Assembly: GCA_964570285.1 (NCBI GenBank)
Contig: CAZMXP010000026.1
Coordinates: 1 to 64,000, forward strand
Reading direction: 5' to 3'
DNA length: 64,000 nucleotides
Source of the DNA: CAZMXP01 sp964570285
GTDB lineage: Bacteria > Planctomycetota > PLA2
Shown here piece after piece: positions 59,189 through 64,000 of this stretch. Every line of letters starts with the position of its first letter. Position 1 is the stretch's first letter. The position numbers and the translations under genes were made by a program. The notes beneath the pieces were generated by a model, which saw only the letters and a list, made by a program, of their open reading frames with translations, ran no database searches and was not told the DNA's origin.

Positions 59189-60456
59189 TCGCCCGCAGCG
59201 TGCTGCTCGCGGTGGTCCTCCTCGGGTGCGCCGCGCCTCCGAGGAGGGTGGCGGGAGCCTATCCCGATGCGGAGGCGCTGTTCCGCAAGGAGCCGCGCTG
59301 GCTCGGGGCGGATGCGGCGCTGTCGGTCCCGCTCGGGCCGGGGCGGACGCTCTGGCTCTTCGGGGACACGTTCGTCGCGACATCGGAGGCGCTGCTGCGG
59401 TCGCAGTCGCGCATGGTGCGCAACACGGTGGCGATCCAGCGCGGCGACGATCCGCGCACGGCGTCGATGAGTTTCCACTGGGGGACCGGGGCCGACGGGG
59501 GGCCGGCGTCCTTCTTCCCCGAGCAGGGCGAGCGCTGGTTCTGGCCCGGCCACGGCATCCGCCTCGCGCGCGGGCCGCTCGTGCTCTTCCTGTACGGGCT
59601 TGTCGCGACGCCGGGGCAGGGGCTCGGTTTCGCGAGCGCGGGCTATGCGCTTGCGATCATCGACGACCCGGACCTGCCGCCCGAGCGCTGGAGGCCGCGC
59701 ATCGTCGAGGGCCCACCGCTAGCCTTCGACGCGATGCCCGCGTCGGCGGTGGTCGAGCAGGGGCCGCACGTGGTTGCGATCGCGATCCGCATGCAGGGCA
59801 CGCACGCCGGTGCGCTCGTCCGGTACCCCGCGGCGTCGCTCGCGAAGGGCGACCTGGCGAGTGCCGAGTGGTGGGCGGGGGAGGGGCGGGGCTGGGTCAC
59901 GGCCGCCGTCCTCGGTGCGCAGGGCCCCGCCTTCGTCATCGACGACGCCGGCAGCGAGTGTTCCGTCCACTGGGACGAGCGCACCCGCTGCTTCCTGCAT
60001 CTCGCGAGCTATGGTTTCGGCGCAACGACGATCGGCCTGCGGCGCGCCCCCGCGCTGACCGGCCCGTGGAGCGCCCCCGCCACCGTCTACCGGCCCCCCG
60101 AGTCGGACCGCCCGCGGCCCTTCGTCTACGCGGCAAAGGCCCATCCGGAACTGGCCGGGCCGGGCAAGTACGACCTCCTCGTCACCTACGCGACCAACAG
60201 CTTCGACTTCGGCGACCTCTTCACCGAGGAGGGGCGCCGCGACCTCTACTGGCCGCGCGTCGTCGCGGTGTCCATTAAGAGCCTATCCGAAAACCCCTTC
60301 TGGATTCGGCTGGCTGCGACTGCGCCGGGACTGCGTCGCGGCGGCTCGCCGCATCTCTCCGCTGATGCGGGTCGCCGCCGCTCCTTGCCCGGCTTGTCTC
60401 GCTCAGCCTCGGTCCGACGAAGGGGTTTTCGGATAGGCTCTAAGGAGGCCCCATGA
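59185..60456 (+). CDS. DUF4185-like beta-propeller lipoprotein with MITE-encoded tail
   Basis: The 423-residue lipoprotein has a signal with LLGC, then a propeller-type domain: RTLWLFGDTF near the start, MSFHWGTG, RWFWPGHG and FVYAAKAHPELAGPGKYDLLVTYATN near the end, as in DUF4185/glycosyl-hydrolase-like proteins. The natural end was probably VAVSIKEAP. A 162-bp MITE with a 3-base duplication adds 165 bases in frame, so 55 residues follow VSIK before the same stop. TTG at 59185 overlaps the upstream stop; GTG at 59200 is an alternative. The stop overlaps the ATG of the next gene, so coupling is retained despite the insertion. The catalytic role is unproven. Confidence 0.8.
   Translation: MIARSVLLAVVLLGCAAPPRRVAGAYPDAEALFRKEPRWLGADAALSVPLGPGRTLWLFGDTFVATSEALLRSQSRMVRNTVAIQRGDDPRTASMSFHWGTGADGGPASFFPEQGERWFWPGHGIRLARGPLVLFLYGLVATPGQGLGFASAGYALAIIDDPDLPPERWRPRIVEGPPLAFDAMPASAVVEQGPHVVAIAIRMQGTHAGALVRYPAASLAKGDLASAEWWAGEGRGWVTAAVLGAQGPAFVIDDAGSECSVHWDERTRCFLHLASYGFGATTIGLRRAPALTGPWSAPATVYRPPESDRPRPFVYAAKAHPELAGPGKYDLLVTYATNSFDFGDLFTEEGRRDLYWPRVVAVSIKSLSENPFWIRLAATAPGLRRGGSPHLSADAGRRRSLPGLSRSASVRRRGFRIGSKEAP
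60279..60440. mobile_element. 162-bp MITE with 22-bp inverted ends and TAA duplication
   Basis: The ends GAGCCTATCCGAAAACCCCT (left) and its exact reverse complement (right) are perfect over 22 bases, and TAA flanks both sides (60276-60278 and 60441-60443). The size, the absence of a transposase and the TNA-type duplication fit a MITE moved by an IS5-family-like transposase. It is inserted at the 3-prime end of the DUF4185-like gene, right before the GGAGG ribosome site of the next gene. A decayed copy of the right half lies at 1-62. Confidence 0.85.
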
Positions 60457-60914
60457 GGTGGATCACCCGCGAGCGCCCCAAGATCGACCGCGTCGCCTGC
60501 CCGTGGCTGATCGCCCGCTTCATCGACAAGGAACCCGAGTTCCTCTTCGCGCCCGCGGCCGAAGTCGTGCGCCTCGCGAAGGAGCAAGGTGCCACTCCGT
60601 TCGACATCGAGGGAGTCGAACTCTCCCACGTGGGCCCGCTCTGCTCGTTCGACGCGCTGCTCCGGAAGTACCGTCTCGACGACCCGGTGCTGCACGAGAT
60701 CGCCGTCATCGTCCGCGGCGCCGACACCGACCGCCTCGACCTCGCGCCCGAGGCGGCGGGGCTCTTCGCGATCTCCCTCGGCCTCTCGCAACTCTTCCGC
60801 GACGACCACGAGCAGTTGCGCCACGGCTTTGTCGTCTACGACGCGCTCTACGCGTGGGCGAAGCACGCCCGCGGCGAGACGCACACGTGGAACCCGCAGC
60901 GCGGTCCTCAGTAG
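60453..60914 (+). CDS. Chromate-resistance-like protein (ChrB C-terminal domain)
   Basis: The 153-residue protein matches the ChrB C-terminal domain throughout: TRERPKIDRVACPWLIARF, GATPFDIEGVELSHVG, CSFDALLRKY, VRGADTDRLDLAPEAAGLFA and VVYDALYAWAKHA. In the family this domain may bind chromate or act with the ChrA transporter, which is not visible here. The N-terminal domain of full ChrB is missing, as in many short members. ATG at 60453 overlaps the upstream stop and has GGAGG at 60444-60448, just outside the MITE. Its 3-prime end overlaps the convergent deaminase gene by 7 bases. Confidence 0.92.
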   Translation: MRWITRERPKIDRVACPWLIARFIDKEPEFLFAPAAEVVRLAKEQGATPFDIEGVELSHVGPLCSFDALLRKYRLDDPVLHEIAVIVRGADTDRLDLAPEAAGLFAISLGLSQLFRDDHEQLRHGFVVYDALYAWAKHARGETHTWNPQRGPQ

Positions 60915-61369
60915 CCGCGCCGGTCGTCGCGCCGCTCCCAGAGGCGGAAGGCCTCCTCCGCCGCCGCGCAATGCAACTGTTGCATTTGCACGGTCGCACC
61001 CCGGTGGAACTCCGCGTCGGCAAAGCCGATCCGCGCCGCGTCGTCGCGCGTCAGCGCGTAGACGACGCGCCCGATCCGCGCCCACTGGATCGCGCCGACG
61101 CACATGGGGCAGGGCTCGCAGGTCGCATAGAGCGTGCAGTCGGGGAGGTGGAAGGTGCCGAGGAGGGAGGAGGCCTCGCGGATCGCGACGATCTCCGCAT
61201 GGGCGGTCGGGTCCTTCGTGGCGAGCACGCGGTTGCACCCCCGCCCGACGACCGCCCCCTCCCGCACGACCACGGCGCCGAAGGGCCCGCCGTCCCCCCG
61301 CAGCACGCCCTCCCGCGCGAGGCGCGCCGCCTCGGCGAGAAAGCCCCCGTCTCCTACGATGGACGCCAT
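60908..61369 (-). CDS. Nucleoside/guanine deaminase-like zinc enzyme
   Basis: The 153-residue protein has the cytidine-deaminase-fold motif HAE (His57, Glu59) and PCPMC (Cys87, Cys90) for zinc and proton transfer, with GPFGAVVVREG near the start and ARIGRVVYALTRDDAARIGF after the second motif. The pattern best fits guanine deaminase or tRNA-adenosine-deaminase-like members. It probably deaminates a free base or nucleoside. ATG at 61369 shares CATG with the start of the opposite decayed gene. The 3-prime end overlaps the ChrB-like gene. Confidence 0.9.
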   Translation of the reverse strand: MASIVGDGGFLAEAARLAREGVLRGDGGPFGAVVVREGAVVGRGCNRVLATKDPTAHAEIVAIREASSLLGTFHLPDCTLYATCEPCPMCVGAIQWARIGRVVYALTRDDAARIGFADAEFHRGATVQMQQLHCAAAEEAFRLWERRDDRRGY

Positions 61370-61626
61370 GATCCGCGCCATCCTACTTCGCATCATCGGC
61401 CGGGACGAGAGGCGCCTCGGCCAGTCGCTCGACTATCGCTTCGCGGAGGGGCTGATCGGGGGCGCGGGGGAAGAGGGGGGGCTGCGCGCCGAGGTGGTCC
61501 GCGGTTTTGGCGACGAGGGGCTGGTGGAGATCGCGCTCGCGATCGCGTCGTTGCGCTTCTTCCCCTCCGTCAAGCGGACGCCCGGTTACGCGACATCCTG
61601 TGCGCATGTCCCACCGGTCACCTGGG
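61368..61626 (+). pseudogene. Decayed carboxymuconolactone-decarboxylase/AhpD-like gene
   Basis: The frame opens MIRAILLRIIGRDERRLGQSLDY, the N-terminus of a CMD/AhpD-like family of about 180 residues, then passes directly to DEGLVEIALAIASLRFFPSVKRTPGYATSC, which is the C-terminus of the same family. The middle, including the Cys-containing catalytic part, is missing, so about half of the protein has been lost by an internal deletion. The frame then runs on to 61868 through unrelated sequence. ATG at 61368 is divergent from the deaminase. Confidence 0.6.
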
Positions 61627-61658
61627 GCCAGACCTGGGGCGTTCGGCCGAGCCGGCGA

Positions 61659-61916
61659 TCAAGGATGCCAGTTCCTGGGGCCTGGTGCGCTCCTGCCCGG
61701 CTTGGCGAGCAGGGCATTCAGGCTGGCGATGTCGAGACGCGACGGTGTCGACATCTCGATTCCGATTGCCCTGCCGTCGCCGGCATAGTCCGCGAGCAGC
61801 CCTCCCTTGCGGAAAGGCGCCGATCCAGACGGTGTGACCGGGAGGCTTTTCTGCCCGCGCCGGGATGATCGACCGCTCCCGGGACCGGAACCCTTACATG
61901 GAATGGACGGAGTCAA
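61659..61916 (-). pseudogene. DUF2283-like gene remnant
   Basis: The end of this 85-residue frame (LLADYAGDGRAIGIEMSTPSRLDIASLNALLA) matches the C-terminal part of DUF2283 proteins, which read LADYDADG.LIGIEI followed by a helix. The first half of the frame is Ser/Pro/Gly-rich without the expected start strands, and the expected upstream strand appears in another frame near 61830, suggesting a frameshift. It is therefore probably a broken copy. Confidence 0.45.
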
Positions 61917-61970
61917 TCGTGGCAGACCACCTCTGGGTTCCAGCGGTTGCCACAGAAATGTGGGTCTTTC

Positions 61971-62000
61971 TTGACGCCAAGTCCATCGGCCTCAGATATG
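61971..62000 (+). promoter_or_regulatory. Sigma70-like promoter for the zinc-finger gene
   Basis: TTGACG (61971-61976) and a GATATG -10-like sequence (61995-62000) have an 18-base spacing, 25 bases before the ATG at 62025. The -35 is close to consensus; the -10 is weak. Confidence 0.4.
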
Positions 62001-62024
62001 AGGATGGGCGAGAGGAGACGTACC

Positions 62025-62186
62025 ATGGCGACCTGCAAGAACTGCTCCGGAACCGGAGCCACCAAGTGCCCCCCCTGCAAGGGCAAGGGGCGCATCTACC
62101 ACTTCTCGTCAAGCCAGACGTGCAAGAGCTGCGACGGCTCGGGCGAGGTGAAGTGCGGCGTTTGCAAGGGGAAGGGCCAGGTCTAG
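62025..62186 (+). CDS. 53-residue DnaJ-type zinc-finger protein
   Basis: The tiny protein consists almost only of four CxxCxGxG motifs: CKNCSGTG, CPPCKGKG, CKSCDGSG and CGVCKGKG. This is the pattern of the complete DnaJ cysteine-rich domain, which binds two zinc ions, without the J domain or the substrate-binding domains. Such stand-alone fingers are found as small folding or redox helpers, but the function here is unknown. ATG at 62025 has GAGGAGA upstream. Its TAG stop shares the palindrome CTAG with the stop of the convergent FGE gene. Confidence 0.85.
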   Translation: MATCKNCSGTGATKCPPCKGKGRIYHFSSSQTCKSCDGSGEVKCGVCKGKGQV

Positions 62187-64000
62187 CGCGCGTCGGGGTT
62201 GGGCACGAGGACTGGGCGGAAGCCGCACGACCAGTTGAAGTAGCCGTCGCCCACGCCGTCGTGGAACGATGCGCGGAATAACCTCTGCTCCCCATCCGCC
62301 CACGAACCGCCGAGGAGCGCGGCCGTGGTCCACTCCCGGCGGGAGCCTGCCATGTCGAAGACCCCGAATGGAGACTCGTCGCGCGGCTCGAATCGGCCAC
62401 GCTCGGCCGCAAGCCAGCGTTTCTGACGATGCAGGTTGACGCAGAGTGGATCGGGCTCATACCGGTCATTGCCCCAGGGGTACACCCTGCCGTCCGCCCC
62501 CCGCGCAGCCCTTTGCCACTGTTCGCAGGTGGGTTTCGCCCAGAGCCACCGCTCCCCCCGGGCCCGGTCTCGCGCCGCGCGCCACTCGAGATAGGCCTCC
62601 ACGTCTTTGCCGCTGATACCGAGGAGTGGAGCGTCCTCGGAATGGACCGGACCGTACTTCCCGTCCGAATCGACATCGTAGAGCTCCTTACGATCCTGAT
62701 AGTGGCGCGGGAGGAGGGCCAGCCAGCCACTCCGGATCGACTGCTGGATCCGAATCACCGTTTCGGGATCGTTGATGAACTCGAACCACTCTCGCAGCGT
62801 CATCTCGGTCCGCCGAATGAAGAACCCCGGCACAGTCCTGGGCAGGGGCTTCGGCTCCTCCGTTCTGGGGCGCCGGAATTCGGGATCGCCGTCGAGCAGG
62901 CTTGTCCCGGGGGGGATCCATACAAAGCTCTCCGGCGTGGAGCCCTCGGCCAACAGATGAAGGTCTGCTTCCACGCTCCCGTGCCGCGGCACGACGATGG
63001 GGAAGCGAAGCTGTTCGAATCCGTCCCGCCTTGCCACCAGCAAGTAGCTCCCCGGGGCAAGTCGCAGGATCCCGTCGCTGGAAAGCCGGTTTTCGGCGGA
63101 GAGAATCAGGGGGTATGCAGTGCGTTCGCATCGGACGCCGGCAGCATCCGGTGACAGTACGCGGACAACGTGCGCCGCGCCGCGAATGAGCACAAGTAGC
63201 TCCGACCCCTCCGGCGCTGCTGGTTGACGCAAGACATCCTCGACGGGAACGGCGTCGACTCCCAGCTGAGCCCGCGCCGACGGGCCTGACCGAAGCGAGA
63301 GCCGCCGCCCGCCCAACACTACCGCCAAGGGGCCCCCCTCCGGAGAGGAGAGTGCGTCCTCCCAGTCGAACGCGTTCAGGATGGAGACTCCGCCCCATTC
63401 CTCGATGCGATCCCAAGCGCGGATGCCAGCCCGCGCAGCCTCGCTGCCGGGTCTGACGCGTGACACGAAGCAGCCATTCCCGCATGGGCTGCCGTTGATC
63501 CGGAGTACGAGGTCACCCGCGCGGACGCCCTGAACGAAGGCGGGTGAACCCTCTGCAACGGCCAGGACTGCGAGGCACGGGTCTCCAGGAAAGAAGCCGG
63601 GTATCCACTCCCCGCTGCGGCATCGGCCAGCAGCACCCCACGGCACCGGCACCAGACGCGGAACCTGTGGCGGAGCCGCGCGCAGCTCAGAGTAGTCCTC
63701 GTAGCGGAAGAGGGAGACTTCGGCGTCGGCCGGCACCACGCGGTAACGCAGCGTTCCTGAACCCGCAAGCTGCTCGGCGTGGACTCCGCGGCGGTCATGC
63801 GCAACAACCGCTGAGCGCGCCAGAGAGACTTCTTCCTCGTCGCCGGCCTCGACTGCCCGCTCGAAGCGGAAGAGGTGAAAGCGCGCGAGCGCCTCCTCCG
63901 TCTCGCGCGTCAGCTCCCCCCGCCCCCCCTCGATTCGAGCAGCCCTCTCGACAGCGCCGCGGGCGTCCTCCATCGTCGCCGCGAGCTTGCCGTGCAGCTC
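62183..64000 (-). CDS. C-terminal part of a PDZ/FGE-domain protein, 5-prime end outside
   Basis: The frame stays open to the window edge, so the N-terminus is missing. The visible 600 residues carry a helical stretch, two PDZ-like units (QGVRAGDLVLRING and RAGIRAWDRIEEWGG), a beta-domain (LRLAPGSYLLVARRDGFEQLRF) and a C-terminal formylglycine-generating-enzyme/SUMF-type domain (FVWIPPGTSLL, GFFIRRTEMTLREWFEF, RVYPWGNDRYEPDPLCVN, FGVFDMAGSRREWT, GGSW, CGFRPVLVP). In this phylum such proteins usually carry an N-terminal Ser/Thr kinase, so the lost part may be a kinase. The catalytic cysteines of true FGE are not obvious. Confidence 0.85.
   Translation of the reverse strand, partial: ELHGKLAATMEDARGAVERAARIEGGRGELTRETEEALARFHLFRFERAVEAGDEEEVSLARSAVVAHDRRGVHAEQLAGSGTLRYRVVPADAEVSLFRYEDYSELRAAPPQVPRLVPVPWGAAGRCRSGEWIPGFFPGDPCLAVLAVAEGSPAFVQGVRAGDLVLRINGSPCGNGCFVSRVRPGSEAARAGIRAWDRIEEWGGVSILNAFDWEDALSSPEGGPLAVVLGGRRLSLRSGPSARAQLGVDAVPVEDVLRQPAAPEGSELLVLIRGAAHVVRVLSPDAAGVRCERTAYPLILSAENRLSSDGILRLAPGSYLLVARRDGFEQLRFPIVVPRHGSVEADLHLLAEGSTPESFVWIPPGTSLLDGDPEFRRPRTEEPKPLPRTVPGFFIRRTEMTLREWFEFINDPETVIRIQQSIRSGWLALLPRHYQDRKELYDVDSDGKYGPVHSEDAPLLGISGKDVEAYLEWRAARDRARGERWLWAKPTCEQWQRAARGADGRVYPWGNDRYEPDPLCVNLHRQKRWLAAERGRFEPRDESPFGVFDMAGSRREWTTAALLGGSWADGEQRLFRASFHDGVGDGYFNWSCGFRPVLVPNPDAR

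Noticed and set aside
61900..62024. A small gene starting MEWTESIVADHLWV
   Set aside because: The frame continues over the zinc-finger gene in another frame, and its region contains the likely promoter. No family was recognised.
1..64000. tRNA, rRNA, riboswitch or prophage genes
   Set aside because: I looked for tRNA-like CCA ends with T-loops, rRNA cores and phage structural genes and found none that I can support by eye.

Overview
The window is about 70% GC, densely coded, and uses many GTG and TTG starts with 4-base ATGA/GTGA/TTGA overlaps between genes. It carries a Ser/Thr kinase fused to WD40 repeats (DWG instead of DFG), the C-terminal part of a PDZ/FGE-domain protein, several FG-GAP (VCBS) proteins, a GspK-like pseudopilin, GAF/Roadblock proteins, a MoxR-DUF58-transglutaminase operon and ACGAAGG-type intergenic repeats. 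Together these suggest a deep-branching or uncultured Planctomycetota; Myxococcota is the main alternative. No rRNA, tRNA, CRISPR array or prophage was seen.

Layout. 1-1241: end of a MITE-like repeat and a tRNA-dihydrouridine synthase. 1342-14386: an island of secreted paralogues, with one intact trypsin-like protease with a helical-repeat tail and two tandem copies that have lost the catalytic His and Ser, bracketed by two related secreted proteins. 14397-18702: a secreted hydrolase, a GAF-Roadblock/Roadblock pair and a membrane-anchored protein. 18834-25243: an FG-GAP lipoprotein, an unusual HU/receiver-like/HATPase fusion, and a porin-like plus phosphate-binding-like pair. 25244-29292: a repeat and the kinase-WD40 protein. 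29457-35710: a tightly overlapping operon running ABC ATPase, ABC-2 permease, two FG-GAP proteins and a GspK-like pseudopilin, followed by a small membrane protein. 35788-41946: a beta-helix protein, then MoxR, DUF58, transglutaminase and serpin, all in one overlapping operon.

41947-43500 holds a REP-associated tyrosine transposase (RAYT) flanked by its probable REP elements; copies also lie inside the DUF58 and MoxR genes. 43547-50305: a duplicated-domain lipoprotein, an unknown protein, a hydrolase-PDZ protein, an M48 protease and an ExbD-like secreted protein. 50306-57741: a structured leader, a short FTCD enzyme, then an orphan TaqI-like methyltransferase, a VapBC-type pair and an SbcC/SbcD-like ATPase-nuclease pair, which together form a small genome-maintenance or defence cluster. 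57742-64000: small secreted proteins, a DUF4185 lipoprotein extended in frame by a 162-bp MITE, a chromate-resistance-like protein, a nucleoside deaminase, two decayed genes, a 53-residue DnaJ-type zinc-finger protein and the PDZ/FGE protein cut by the window edge.

How the parts fit. Much of the window encodes envelope or exported proteins, and many are arranged as translationally coupled operons. The serpin's predicted P1 lysine would suit an inhibitor of trypsin-like proteases such as the one at 3064, but that link is inference. Three mobile or repeat families (a 162-bp MITE, REP/RAYT, and a several-hundred-base inverted element) have visibly reshaped gene ends and even coding sequence here.
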